Below, in pieces: positions 44,066 to 53,949 of a stretch of DNA of 64,000 nucleotides (position 1 is its first letter; the number at the start of each line of letters is the position of its first letter). The stretch is taken from positions 2,790,001 through 2,854,000 of the forward strand of contig NZ_JAFBBR010000001.1 of the NCBI RefSeq assembly GCF_016907295.1, written 5' to 3'. The stretch comes from Microbacterium dextranolyticum. Lineage in GTDB: Bacteria; Actinomycetota; Actinomycetes; Actinomycetales; Microbacteriaceae. The notes under the pieces are model-generated. The model was given only the letters and a program-made list of their open reading frames with translations, had not been told where the DNA came from and ran no database searches. The position numbers and the translations under genes are program-made.

Positions 44066-45260
44066 ATGAGCCCGGTTCAGCCCGTCGATCCCCGTGTCCG
44101 TCTCGCTATCGCGCAGTGGCCACCCGACGCGCCGCGTGGAGCGGTGAGTACGTTCTGCGCCGAGCACTCCATCTCGCGGAAGACGTTCTACGCGATCCGC
44201 AAACGCGCGCTTGTGGAGGGTCAAGCGGCGGCGCTCGAACCGCGCTCTCGGCGCCCGAAGTCGAGTCCCACGACAATCGCCGACGACGTGAAGAGGCAAG
44301 CCGTCGCGGTGCGCGCCGCGCTCGAAGCGTCTGGTCTGGACCACGGACCGATCAGCGTGCACGACAAAATGCTCACGCTCAAGATGACCCCGGTCCCCTC
44401 GATCGCGGCGCTCGCACGAATCTTCCGGGAGACCGGAGTCGCCCGGAACGAACCCCGCAAGAAGCCGCGGGCCGCCTACCGCCGGTTCGTCTACCCGGCG
44501 CCGAACGCATGCTGGCAACTGGACGCGACCGAATACGTCCTCGCCGGCGGCCGCAAGTGCGTGATCTTCCAGCTCATCGACGACCACTCCCGCTACGCCG
44601 TCGCCTCCCGCCGCCATCGGCGAGACCTCCCGCGACGCGATCCGCGTCGTCCGGAAAGCAATCAAACGCCACGGCGTCCCGCAAAGACTCCTGTCGGACA
44701 ACGGCGCCGCGCTGAACCCGTCCCGCCGCGGAATCGTCGGGCAACTCGTCGAGTACGTCACCCGACTCGGGGTCGAGCCGATCACCGGGAAACCCTACAA
44801 GCCGACCACGCAAGGGAAGAACGAACGGTTCCACCAGACACTGTTCCGCTACCTCGACAAGCAGCCCATCGCCGCGAATCTCCGCGAGCTGCAGGCGCAA
44901 ATCGACCAGTTCGACCACATCTACAACACCGAGCGCGGACACCAGGCGCTGCCGGGGAGGATCACGCCGTTGCAGGCGTGGGAAGCGACACCGAAAGCGG
45001 CGCCACCCCGCCCCCGACCGATCAAGCGGAAGCCGAACGACCCCCTGCCGCCAGCACCGTCACCGAACGGCCGGGTACTCGACGGGATCCGCGTCGCGAC
45101 CGTTCACCCGAACGGATCGATCAAAGCCCGCGGCTGCATCTTCAACGTCAGCTACCCGATGCGCGGCAAGGACGTGTTCGTCGTCTACGAAGGACTCCGC
45201 ACCGACGCACTCCTGCCGGGCTACGGCCGCGATCACCTTCGCGTTCGACGGGTACTCTGA
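44066..45260 (+). pseudogene. IS481-like DDE transposase with frameshift
   Basis: Starts MSPVQPVDPRVRLAIAQWPP with a helix-turn-helix (FCAEHSISRKTFYAIRKRA) and reaches WQLDATEYVLAGG and LIDDHSRYAVASR, the first DDE aspartates. Then near 44609-44621 the frame shifts by +1 and continues IGETSRDAIRVVRKAIK, LSDNGAALNPSR and TTQGKNERFHQTLFRYL (the last catalytic Glu). The C-terminus is normal. One small frameshift inactivates it unless recoded. Confidence 0.78.
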
Positions 45261-45323
45261 CCGGTGCTCCAGCACCAGCCTCACGGCCCGCTCACGCAGA
45301 GCGGGGTCAATCTTCTTCGGCAT
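45209..45323 (-). pseudogene. IS3-type OrfA N-terminal fragment
   Basis: About 38 codons, MPKKIDPALRERAVRLVLEH onward, match the start of an IS3-family OrfA. Then the sequence joins the end of the neighbouring transposase gene on the other strand. It is a mosaic scar and not a working gene. Confidence 0.6.
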
Positions 45324-45434
45324 GACGCCATCCTCTCAACTCGAAAAGATGCGGCACCAAACCTGGGACGGTTCAAGCGGCGCTAGACGAGTCTGATTGC
45401 TGCGTCGATCTATGGGGTGAGGGCAGTGGCCGAC

Positions 45435-45512
45435 ATCGCGGTCCGAACTATCGCGGTCCGAACTATCGCGGTCCGAACCTACCGGAGTCCGAAAGTACCG
45501 CGGTCCGAAACT
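45435..45512. repeat. Tandem 15-16 bp repeats upstream of the D-lactate dehydrogenase gene
   Basis: Three back-to-back copies of atcgcggtccgaact (45435, 45450, 45465; the last ends acc) are followed by two variants of 16 bases (accggagtccgaaagt, accgcggtccgaaact). The common part is ggtccgaa. It may be an array of regulator sites. The 45326-45742 gap holds this array and a palindrome and no gene. Confidence 0.75.
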
Positions 45513-45543
45513 ATCTGATGCGCATCTTCTACAATGAGGATGC

Positions 45544-45563
45544 GCGTATGCACATGCATACGC
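45544..45563. promoter_or_regulatory. 20-bp palindrome upstream of dld
   Basis: gcgtatgcacatgcatacgc has 9-base arms around CA. A smaller gatgcgcatc palindrome lies 20 bases before. Such dyads are typical GntR/LldR-type operators, so control of the lactate gene is plausible. Confidence 0.5.
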
Positions 45564-45742
45564 ACACGCACACTCCTTGGACGCCGTAGCGAGCTTCCGG
45601 GCAGACGGTCGCAGACGTCGTCCCCCTGGCTCGTTTCCCCGCCCATCAAAAAATGAACGACCGCGGACTAGCTCGGATCAAGGCGACATCCCCTCAGCAT
45701 CATGACGCGCTTGTGATGCAACTGAATATAGGAAGCTTGGAG

Positions 45743-47458
45743 ATGACGCAACCAGGACAGACCACCACGACTTCGCACGAAGCGATCGATGCGTTCAAGA
45801 GAATCGTCGGCGACGAACATGTACTGACCTCTGAGCGTGCCACGAGGCCATTCAGCAAAGGCTATCGATTCGGCGGAGGACCAGTCTTCGCCGTGGTGCG
45901 CCCCGGCACGCTGGTCGAGATGTGGCGGGCGCTGCAGGTATCCGTCGACAACAACCTCATCGTCATCCCGCAGGCATCGAACACGGGCCTGACTGGTGGA
46001 TCCGGCCCCGGCTTCCAAGACTACGATCGCCCCATTGTGATCATCTCGACTCACCGCATCGATGAGGTGCACCTCATCAACGACGCGCGCGAGGCGATCT
46101 CGCTCGCGGGCACCCCGCTGACACACCTGACCGACGCGCTCGCCAAGCACCAGCGCGAGCCGCACTCGGTGATCGGGTCGACATCAATCGGCGCCTCGGT
46201 CATCGGCGGCATCGCGAACAACTCGGGCGGCAGCCAGATTCGCAAGGGTCCGGCATTCACGCGCGAAGCGATCTTCGCCCGCGTCAACGACGACGGCAAG
46301 GTCGAGCTGGTCAATCACCTGGGCATCTCGCTCGGAGACGACCCTGAGGTCGCACTCGACCGTCTACAGCGCGGCGAGTGGTCTCCCGAGGATGTCACCC
46401 CAGCTCCCGAAGACTCGAACGAGACCGAGTACGCCGAGCACTTGCGCAAGATCGTGCCTTCGCCTGCTCGCTACAATGCGAACCCCGAGTACCTGTTCGA
46501 GGCATCCGGCTCGGCCGGCAAGCTGATGGTGTTCGCGGTGCGCACCCGCACCTTCCCCCGCGAAGTGCACCCGACCGTGTTTTACATCGGCACGAACAAC
46601 ACGCACGAGCTCGAAGAGATCCGTCGGTTGTTCCTCGAAGCCGACATGCCGCTGCCTATCTCTGGTGAGTACATGGGCCGCAGTGCCTTCGACTTGGCCG
46701 AGAAGTACGGCAAAGACACCTTCGTCTTCCTGAAGTTCATGAGTCCAGCGCTGCAGACGCGCATGTTCTCGTTCAAGACGTGGGCCAACGGCTTGTTCTC
46801 GAAGATTCCCGGCATTGGTCCGACCTTCGCCGACACGGTATCGCAAGCCATGTTCAGCGTGCTGCCCAACCAGCTGCCCAAGCGCATGATGGAGTACCGC
46901 AACCGTTTCGAGCATCACCTGCTGCTCACCGTCAGCGAGTCGCAGAAGGCCGCGAGCGAGAAGATGCTCAAGGAGTTCTTCGCAGAGCCCGAGCACACTG
47001 GTGAGTTCTTCATCTGCACGTCTGATGAAGAAAAGAGCGCGTCGCTCAACCGGTTCGGCGCGGCCAGTGCCGCCACTCGCTACGCCGCGTTGAAGCGCCG
47101 GCACATCGCAGGGCTCATCCCCATCGATGTGGCCCTGCGTCGCGACGATTGGAACTGGCTCGAGGTGCTGCCGGAGGAGATCGACGACCAGCTTGAGGTC
47201 AAGGCGTATTACGGGCACTTCTTCTGCCATGTGATGCACCAGGACTATGTCGCCAAGCAGGGCGTGGATCCCGAGGCGCTGCACGACCGCATCCAGCACC
47301 TGCTGGAGGAGCGCGGCGCGAAGCTGCCCGCCGAGCACAACTACGGTCGCATCTACAAGCTGCCGGAGTCCATGGAAGAGCACTTCAAGGAGCTCGATCC
47401 GACGAATACGTTCAACGCCGGTATCGGCGGCACGTCGCCGCACAAGGACTGGGCCTAA
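45743..47458 (+). CDS. dld: Quinone-dependent D-lactate dehydrogenase
   Basis: 571 residues from ATG 45743, which follows GGAAGCTTGGAG. The FAD-binding PCMH fold is seen in RFGGGPVFAVVRPGTLVEMW and IVIPQASNTGLTGGSG; a membrane-binding C-terminal region resembles E. coli Dld (HNYGRIYKLPESM, LDPTNTFNAGIGGTSP). It oxidises D-lactate to pyruvate and passes electrons to quinone at the membrane. Flanking transposase scars and somewhat different codon use suggest transfer. A 13-base hairpin follows. Confidence 0.9.
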   Translation: MTQPGQTTTTSHEAIDAFKRIVGDEHVLTSERATRPFSKGYRFGGGPVFAVVRPGTLVEMWRALQVSVDNNLIVIPQASNTGLTGGSGPGFQDYDRPIVIISTHRIDEVHLINDAREAISLAGTPLTHLTDALAKHQREPHSVIGSTSIGASVIGGIANNSGGSQIRKGPAFTREAIFARVNDDGKVELVNHLGISLGDDPEVALDRLQRGEWSPEDVTPAPEDSNETEYAEHLRKIVPSPARYNANPEYLFEASGSAGKLMVFAVRTRTFPREVHPTVFYIGTNNTHELEEIRRLFLEADMPLPISGEYMGRSAFDLAEKYGKDTFVFLKFMSPALQTRMFSFKTWANGLFSKIPGIGPTFADTVSQAMFSVLPNQLPKRMMEYRNRFEHHLLLTVSESQKAASEKMLKEFFAEPEHTGEFFICTSDEEKSASLNRFGAASAATRYAALKRRHIAGLIPIDVALRRDDWNWLEVLPEEIDDQLEVKAYYGHFFCHVMHQDYVAKQGVDPEALHDRIQHLLEERGAKLPAEHNYGRIYKLPESMEEHFKELDPTNTFNAGIGGTSPHKDWA

Positions 47459-47512
47459 GTCCCCAAGGTAGCGCGACGCCGTGAGAGCCTGAGCGATGTC
47501 TTATCCATCTCG

Positions 47513-47545
47513 GGTGGACCTAGGGCTCGACTCCCTAGGTCCACC
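47513..47545 (+). terminator. Hairpin after dld
   Basis: ggtggacctaggg (47513-47525) and its exact complement (47533-47545) with loop CTCGACT lie 55 bases after the stop. There is no T run, so it may be a factor-dependent terminator or IS-end structure. Confidence 0.5.
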
Positions 47546-47819
47546 GGGACGGATGAGTCGAGACATCGGTCAGAGGCTGGGCAGGCCATAGAATCGCGTG
47601 GCGGCGAGGGCCGCGCCCGGTCCGAGAACGGGTCATCGCCTCACGCCGTCAGCTGACCCGCGACGGCCGGCACACCGGCGAAATCCTCGCCACCGGCCAC
47701 ATCGACGAGCCCGGAGGCTATTGCTGAAACACATTGCCTGAACATATTGGTGGAGCTGAAGGTGTGTAGGTTCAGGACATCGTTCATAGGTGAGTCGGGA
47801 CATCGTTCATAGTGGTCCG
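47546..47819. other. IS481-type remnants
   Basis: gacatcggtcag (47559) and two gacatcgttcatag boxes (47776-47811) look like IS481-family end repeats. Between them RRQLTRDGRHTGEILATGHI (plus, 47645-47705) resembles the C-terminus of such a transposase, ending at a stop. No intact gene is present. Confidence 0.45.
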
Positions 47820-47884
47820 TGTCGGCGGCGCTCGAACTCTGGACGCTTTCGGCGCTCGAAAAGTGAACGGTTGCGGGCAGTCTA

Positions 47885-48109
<225 letters not shown>

Positions 48110-48118
48110 TTACTGGTG

Positions 48119-48976
48119 TCAGCCGGCTTTTCCGACCGGTTCGTTGCGAGCGTAGTCGAGCTGCTCGACCTCAAGGGGTGTGAGGTCGTCGATGGAGCCG
48201 TGGGTGCGCTCCGTGTTGAACCACAGCACCCAGGACGCGGTTGCCGCCTCGACCTGGTCGATGTCGCGCCAGGGCCCGTCGTGGTGGATGAGCTCGGACT
48301 TGTAGAGCCCGATCTGCGATTCCGCGAGGGAGTTGTCGTAGGCGTCGCCGACGGACCCGACCGAGGGGTCGATGCCTTCGTCGACGAGCCGGTCCGTGAA
48401 GGCAATCGAGGTGTAGACGCTGCCGGCGTCGGTGTGGTGCGTGAGCCCGGCGAACCCGGTGACGCCTTCGCGGCGGCGGGTGAACAGAGCCATGTCGAGG
48501 CAGTCGAGCACGAGCGGAGTTGTCATCGAGGTCGCCGCTCTCCACCCGATGATGCGGCGGGAGTGCGCGTCGAACACGAACGCGACGTAGACCCATCCGG
48601 ACCACGTCCAGACGTAGGTGAAGTCGGCGACCCAGAGCTGGTTCGTGCGGAACCGGGCGAAGTGCCGGTCGACGAGGTCGGCGGGCCTGGTCTCCCGCAG
48701 ATCCGCATCCACGGGACGCTTCCGTTTCCCGCGGACGACACCGGCGATCCCGAGCTCGCGCATGAGGCGTTCGACCGTGCAGCGGGCGATGTCGTGCCCG
48801 TCGCGACGCAACCGCAGCCAGAGCTTCCGGGCCCCGAGCACCTTCCGGTGCGTCTGCCACGTGGTCAGGATGATCGGCTTCCACCTCTCGTCCGACACGA
48901 TCCGCGGTGACGGACCGCGATCTCTCGCGTCGTAGTAGGTCGATGGGGCGATCTTCACGCCGTGCTGGGTGAGCAC
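48119..48976 (-). CDS. IS3 element 2 transposase OrfB
   Basis: 285 residues with the DDE triad in WVADFTYVWTW, THHTDAGSVYTS and DNSLAESQIGLYKSEL. Expressed with OrfA by frameshifting: coding similarity continues upstream of the ATG (IVGFIDAHKDRADGGLRW). It looks intact. Confidence 0.9.
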   Translation of the reverse strand: MLTQHGVKIAPSTYYDARDRGPSPRIVSDERWKPIILTTWQTHRKVLGARKLWLRLRRDGHDIARCTVERLMRELGIAGVVRGKRKRPVDADLRETRPADLVDRHFARFRTNQLWVADFTYVWTWSGWVYVAFVFDAHSRRIIGWRAATSMTTPLVLDCLDMALFTRRREGVTGFAGLTHHTDAGSVYTSIAFTDRLVDEGIDPSVGSVGDAYDNSLAESQIGLYKSELIHHDGPWRDIDQVEAATASWVLWFNTERTHGSIDDLTPLEVEQLDYARNEPVGKAG

Positions 48977-49047
48977 GGCGCAGATCGACTCGACACCCCA
49001 TCGGAGCCCTCCGTCGGCGCGGTCCTTGTGCGCGTCGATGAAGCCGA

Positions 49048-49371
49048 CTATCGCTTGTGTGGCCGGTCGAGTTCGGCCGCGAAGAAAGCCGAGGCCGCCT
49101 TCAAGATCTCGTTCGCCCGCCGCAGTTCCGCGTTCTCCCGCTTTAGTCGCTTGATCTCCACCGCGGCGTCGGTCGTGACTCCGGGCCGGTCGCCCGCGTC
49201 GACCTGCTGCCTGCGGATCCAGGTGCGGATCGTTTCTGGCGACCCGACGCCGAGCATCTGCGCGACAGCGGTCATCGCGGCGTACTCGCTCGGATAGTCG
49301 GATCGCACCTCGGCGACCATACGGACAGCGCGCTCACGAAGCTCGCGCGGGTACTTACTGGGACGTCCCAT
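49048..49371 (-). CDS. IS3 element 2 transposase OrfA
   Basis: 107 residues, MGRPSKYPRELRERAVRMVA with a helix-turn-helix around QMLGVGSPETIRTWIRR and a coiled-coil KRLKRENAELRRANEILKAA. Standard IS3/IS407-type OrfA. Confidence 0.9.
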   Translation of the reverse strand: MGRPSKYPRELRERAVRMVAEVRSDYPSEYAAMTAVAQMLGVGSPETIRTWIRRQQVDAGDRPGVTTDAAVEIKRLKRENAELRRANEILKAASAFFAAELDRPHKR

Positions 49372-50024
49372 GAGACAGATCCTTCCAAGGAATCCTGTCT
49401 CCGGACACGCCGGGGCGAGTCACAGCGACGCGTGCTCGTAGCGACTCGAGACGAGTTGGAAGAACAGGTTCGCGGCGTCTTGTTCGAACGGGAGGTAGCC
49501 GACTTCGTCGACGATGATCAGTCCGTAACGCCGCAGCCGGGCGAGCTCTTTCGGGAGGTTGCCTTGCCGGTGGGCGTCGGTGAGGCGGGTGACCCAGTCG
49601 GTCGCGGTCGCGAACAGCACTCGGTGCCCGTGGCGGGCGGCGACGATTCCGAGCGCGGTCGCGAGGTGGGTCTTCCCCGTCCCGGGAGGGCCGAGCAGCA
49701 CGACGTTCTGCGCTTCGAGGAGGAACCGTCCTGAAGCGAGCGCGGCGATCTGCTGCCGAGTGGCCGGTTGCGCGTCCCAGTCGAAGTCTTCGAGGGTCTT
49801 CCGGGCGGGGAACCCTGCCGCTTTGAACCGTAGCTCCGCGCCGGAAGCGTTGCGGGCGCTCACTTCGCGTTCGAGGACGGCGGCGAGGTAGTCCTCGAAC
49901 GACCACCCCGCATCCCTGGCCTGGTCCGCCATTCGTGCGGCGGCTTCGGTGATCCGGGGTGCTTTCAGCGCGCCGGCGAGGTAGGTGATCTGCTTCACCG
50001 ACTCGCTGGTCTTCGAGGTAGTCA

Positions 50025-51227
50025 TCAGGCGACTCCTTCGATCCCGAACGCCCGGTCGTAGTCCGCGAGATCACGCGCCAGGTCATCAACGGGAGCAGGA
50101 CGTGGGGTCTGGAACTGTTGCCGCAGCCGTTTCGCGGCCTCCAGATGTGCGGGATCGGTGATCGTGGAGCCGCGCGCCCAGACGCGCGCGTGGTCAGCGA
50201 CCAGCCTGCCCTCCAGGCGCACCCGAACACGGTCGAGATCGGCGATTACGTCGACAAACCGGCCTATCGCGGCGGGATCGACGGAGTAGTCGCTCGCGTC
50301 GAGGCGGACGTAGTAGTCCCGCCCGAGGCGGACTCGTTCTCGCCAGCCCAGCTGCAGCGGGATCGGCGGCAACGGGAGCATCCGCGCCCGGTCGTGGCCG
50401 ATCAGATCGACCGGGCGTGCCTTGATCGTCCGCACCACCCGGCTGTTCGCCCTCTCGAGCCAGTCCTGCAGCTGGGCGTTGAAGTCCGCCGGGGAGGTGA
50501 AGCTTCTGCCCGGCATGAACGACGTCTCGAACCAGCCGTTGCGGCGTTCCACGATCCCTTTCGATTCCGGGTCGTAGGGCCTCAGCTGCACGACCTTCGT
50601 CGCGAGGGTCCCCGCGAACGCCGCAACACCTTGCGCGAGGCGGCCGCGCTGCCCGATGCCGGACTCGTTGTCCCAGATCAGCCGCCGCGGGACCGCGCCG
50701 AGCCGTTGGATGAGATCCCAGTGCCCGAGCAGCAGATCCTCCGTCTTCCTGGTCGGGATCATCCGCGCAGTCACGAACCGCGAATGCGCCGCGACGATCA
50801 CCAACACCGGCAACAGCGCCGTCGTGCCGTCCTCGAGCGGGATCTTCCGCGGCGGGAACCAGAGATCACATTGAGCCGCATCGCCCGCCGCCCACGAGAG
50901 CCGATCCGCCGGGTCGACTGAGTGATGCTCAGGTCGCAGTCTCACGACATTGTCCCGGAACCAGCGGATCGAGCCCTCCCAACCAACCCGCTCCGCGAGC
51001 ACCGTCGCCGGCATCCGCGGATGCTCGGCGAGCAGCGTCCGCACCCGCGCCTCGAACGGCGTGAACGACGTCGGCCGCGGCGACCGCTCATACTTCGGCG
51101 GCCCGTCGGAGTTCACCGCCTTGATCACGGTCGTCCGCGAGATCCCCAACCGCGCCGCGATCTGCGCTTTCGGCACCCCGTCCGAAGCCAGCCTCCCGAT
51201 CAGCGCCCAGTCTTCCAAAGTGATCAC
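50025..51227 (-). CDS. istA: IS21 IstA transposase
   Basis: 400 residues. N-terminal helix-turn-helix (VPKAQIAARLGISRTTVIKAV), then the DDE domain with AAQCDLWFP, IWDNESGIG and YDPESKGIVERRNGWFE. It overlaps istB by 1 base. The element cannot move without IstB helper function in trans. Confidence 0.92.
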   Translation of the reverse strand: MITLEDWALIGRLASDGVPKAQIAARLGISRTTVIKAVNSDGPPKYERSPRPTSFTPFEARVRTLLAEHPRMPATVLAERVGWEGSIRWFRDNVVRLRPEHHSVDPADRLSWAAGDAAQCDLWFPPRKIPLEDGTTALLPVLVIVAAHSRFVTARMIPTRKTEDLLLGHWDLIQRLGAVPRRLIWDNESGIGQRGRLAQGVAAFAGTLATKVVQLRPYDPESKGIVERRNGWFETSFMPGRSFTSPADFNAQLQDWLERANSRVVRTIKARPVDLIGHDRARMLPLPPIPLQLGWRERVRLGRDYYVRLDASDYSVDPAAIGRFVDVIADLDRVRVRLEGRLVADHARVWARGSTITDPAHLEAAKRLRQQFQTPRPAPVDDLARDLADYDRAFGIEGVA

Positions 51228-51292
51228 TCTCCAATCGTTGAGTGTCCACTTTTCGAGCGCCGCTATCGATCAGTTCTCAAGCGCCGCCGGCA

Positions 51293-51640
51293 CCCACCGC
51301 CTACATGCGGTGCGCGGCCCTACGCTCGGACGCTACCGCGATCCAGCCGAGACGCTATCTGCCTGCAGCCTACGAACCTTGATGACGAAACAGTGGTCGG
51401 CCTTATCTCGGCGATGCCGGCCAGGTGCCGTGGGAGCATGCCGGCCGATGCCTACCGCAGTTCGGAGCCATCGCGAGGACCCCGCCGCGCCGGTCTGCGA
51501 TGTTCTGAACTCACGGCAGGTCTTTGAACAGGATGGCCTGGCGCTCTCTACCCTGCCTGCATGAACTTGTTCACTCGGCGATCACGCAAAGAGCCTCCGC
51601 CGCTCATGATGCCAGTGCCGCCATCCGCGCCGCCCAAACC
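51293..51640. other. Gap with no recognised gene
   Basis: GC-rich sequence with short open frames on both strands, none with a conserved motif. It may be the lost N-terminal part of the following oxidoreductase or older transposon debris. Confidence 0.3.
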
Positions 51641-52423
51641 GCAGCCCGCGGCAGTCGTCAGGGCAGGGGGACGGTACTCGCGAGCCGTCGCGGCAGAGGG
51701 CGCGATCTTCAATCCCGGCGAGGGCTGGGTGGATCTGCCGACCGTGATCTCTCTCCTGGCCACGGAAGCGACGGCCCGAGGGGGGCGTCGATCGTCGAGG
51801 ATGCGGGCCGCTCGCACCCGCTCATCGAAGGAGGACGGGCCGTCGGAGTGCGCACCGCCGGCGGCGATGAGGTGCGCGGGGACGCGCTTCTGCTCGCGAC
51901 CGGACCTTCCGTAGCCGGGCAGCTCGGCGAGCTCGGCATCGAGATCGGCACGTCCAGTCCGCCGGCCTTCGTGGCGTTCACGACCCCCGTGGACACCGCT
52001 CTGACGACGACGCTGAACACCCCGCATGTGGCGATCCGCCGCACGGTCGATGGCGGGCTCGCCATGGACTCCGGGTGGTCGGAGCGTTCCATCGAGGTCG
52101 GCGACGACGGCACGCTGCGGATCCCGGACGACGTCGTGCCGAGACTGCTCGATGAGGCTCGACGCGTGCTCTCCGGCCATCCTGAGCTGACGCTCGCGCG
52201 CATCGGATCCGGGTACAAGCCGGTGCCCGCAGACGGCGAGCCGGTGTACGGCCGGATCTCCGAGATCCCCGGCCTGTACGTGGCGTTCAGCCACAGCGGC
52301 GCCACCCAGGGTCTGATCGCCGGCGAACTGGTCGCCGACGAGATCGCCACCGGGTTCGTCTCGCCGCTGCTGTCCGCGTTCCGCCCCGACCGATTCACAT
52401 CCGCCGCGACGGCTCCCGCCTGA
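51640..52423 (+). pseudogene. FAD-dependent oxidoreductase (DadA/DAO type) remnant
   Basis: The frame GRYSRAVAAEGAIFNPGEGWVDLPTVISLLATEAT shifts at a run of six G (51780-51785) into GASIVEDAGRSHPL and on to GIGSGYKPVP-like RIGSGYKPVPADGEPVYGRI and GLYVAFSHSGATQGLIAGELVADEI, the C-terminal FAD site of DAO-fold oxidases. The N-terminal Rossmann GxGxxG is missing. So it lacks the start and carries a homopolymer frameshift. Confidence 0.7.
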
Positions 52424-53184
52424 TTTGGAGGCGCCTTCCTGCTGTCGGCGCCGGAATCCAATGCGACGTCGGTGCGTGCGTCCTTAGTACTGCCCCCGGC
52501 CGTGATGTCGACCGGACTGGAGGCTCGAGATGATCCAGTCGAACTGGACGCTCGTGGCGTCGATCTTGATGCCTATGAGCTAACCGGCTGCCTTCCACAA
52601 CGTGGCCTCGACACCGAGGAACTGACCGTTCTCCTCGGAGCCCATCGGTGGGCGATCGAATCGACCGCCATGCTGCGCTTGTCGGGGAGGGCCATGGGAA
52701 CGAGCGCCTGGACGTCCTTATTCACCGCGAGTGTTCCCTGTCGTCCGGTCCGTCGTGCGGTCGTGGAGGACTGCTGCCCGATCCGCACGGTCGCGTCCGC
52801 GTCGATCAAGTCCCGCAACCTGGCTTGCAGCATTCGCCGGACACGTCCGAATGTGCGAGGTCGGGGTCGGCGAGGATTACTGCGATCAGCGTCGTCGAAG
52901 CAGACCGGATGTGGGGCATCGTGGGATCTCTTTTTGCTTTTGGCGGAGACACGCGGACTCTTCCCCTACGATGCCCCATCTACATCAACACCCCCGAGGA
53001 TCAGCAGGAGTTGGACACCACGCTAAGAGACGCTCCCACGGCAGGAATTGCCTATCCGCAGTCCTGAGACAGCCCCGATCGACGGCGTCCGCCAGTCTAC
53101 ATGGATCATCCGTCCTGGGAATGAGGCCCCCGAAATGGCCGTAATCGTTCAGGTCGGCACCAGGAGACCGCAGCAGTCTCGCTG
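52424..53184. other. 760-bp region with no recognised gene
   Basis: Several overlapping open frames exist on both strands (for example 52472-53026 plus, 52573-52833 minus) but none has a domain, start signal or coding-like bias I can support. It may hold degraded transposon or regulator sequence. Confidence 0.3.
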
Positions 53185-53910
53185 CTAGGCGTCAGCTCGG
53201 GCAACGACGTTGAGCGAAACCCGACTTGGCACGATCTTGACCTTCGATGTGTGGACCACTTCGCCTTGCGTGCCGAGAGCGACCTTCCGGACGAGCAGAA
53301 GGGGGTCGCGGAGGGGGCGTTCGAGCCAGCCCGCGGTCAGCGTGTTCGTAAATCCAACGCTGATTTGACGATCGATCTCTGAAAACTCGACGCCATACTG
53401 CTCACGAAGCACCCGGTAGGTCGAGGTGCCCGCTGTGATGTGTGTGTCGAATCCGGGGTACCTCGTGAGCGAGTACCTGCTGTCGTCTATCGAGAGAGGC
53501 ACGCCGTCAAGTGCGAACACGCGGATGAGGCGGAAGATCGGATCACCCACCTCCACTTCAAGAAGCGCGGCGCGCTTGTCATCCGCGGGGATTATCTCGG
53601 ATCGCATGATCCGGCTTTCCTTGACGCCCTTCCCTACGACTTTGTCTGCGAACCCGCTTACGGACATCGTGCCCATGATTTGGTGCCGCGTCGACACAAA
53701 TGTGCCACGTCCCTGTTGGCGGCGCACGAATCCAAGCCGCTCCAGATCTGCGACAGCGCGCCGGATGGTGATTCGACTCACTCCGAATCGCTCGCAGAGC
53801 TCAGGCTCCGCTGGGAGCCGCTCACCTTCGGTGAAATGCTCTGTCTCGATCTCATGCATGAGCAGGCTGCGTACCTGCTCATGCAGAGGTGTGGACCCTT
53901 GTGTGTTCAC
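53185..53910 (-). CDS. GntR/UTRA-family regulator of the fructosamine operon
   Basis: 241 residues. Winged helix at about 5-72 (LPAEPELCERFGVSRITIRRAV, RRQQGRGTFV), then a UTRA ligand domain to about 235. It matches FrlR/HutC-type regulators that sense sugar phosphates. The gene follows the kinase by 39 bases on the same strand and could be in the operon. The likely target is the dyad over the frlB promoter at 59014. Confidence 0.88.
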   Translation of the reverse strand: MNTQGSTPLHEQVRSLLMHEIETEHFTEGERLPAEPELCERFGVSRITIRRAVADLERLGFVRRQQGRGTFVSTRHQIMGTMSVSGFADKVVGKGVKESRIMRSEIIPADDKRAALLEVEVGDPIFRLIRVFALDGVPLSIDDSRYSLTRYPGFDTHITAGTSTYRVLREQYGVEFSEIDRQISVGFTNTLTAGWLERPLRDPLLLVRKVALGTQGEVVHTSKVKIVPSRVSLNVVARADA

Positions 53911-53949
53911 GGGGCGCTTCCCCTCCTAAACGCGATACCGTCGCTGCTT

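Noticed and set aside
45435..45512. Tandem repeats as a CRISPR array
   Set aside because: Units are 15-16 bases with no spacers between them and no cas genes nearby.
52472..53026. 184-codon plus-strand frame in the gap before the GntR gene
   Set aside because: No domain, ribosome site or coding bias; a competing minus-strand frame overlaps it.
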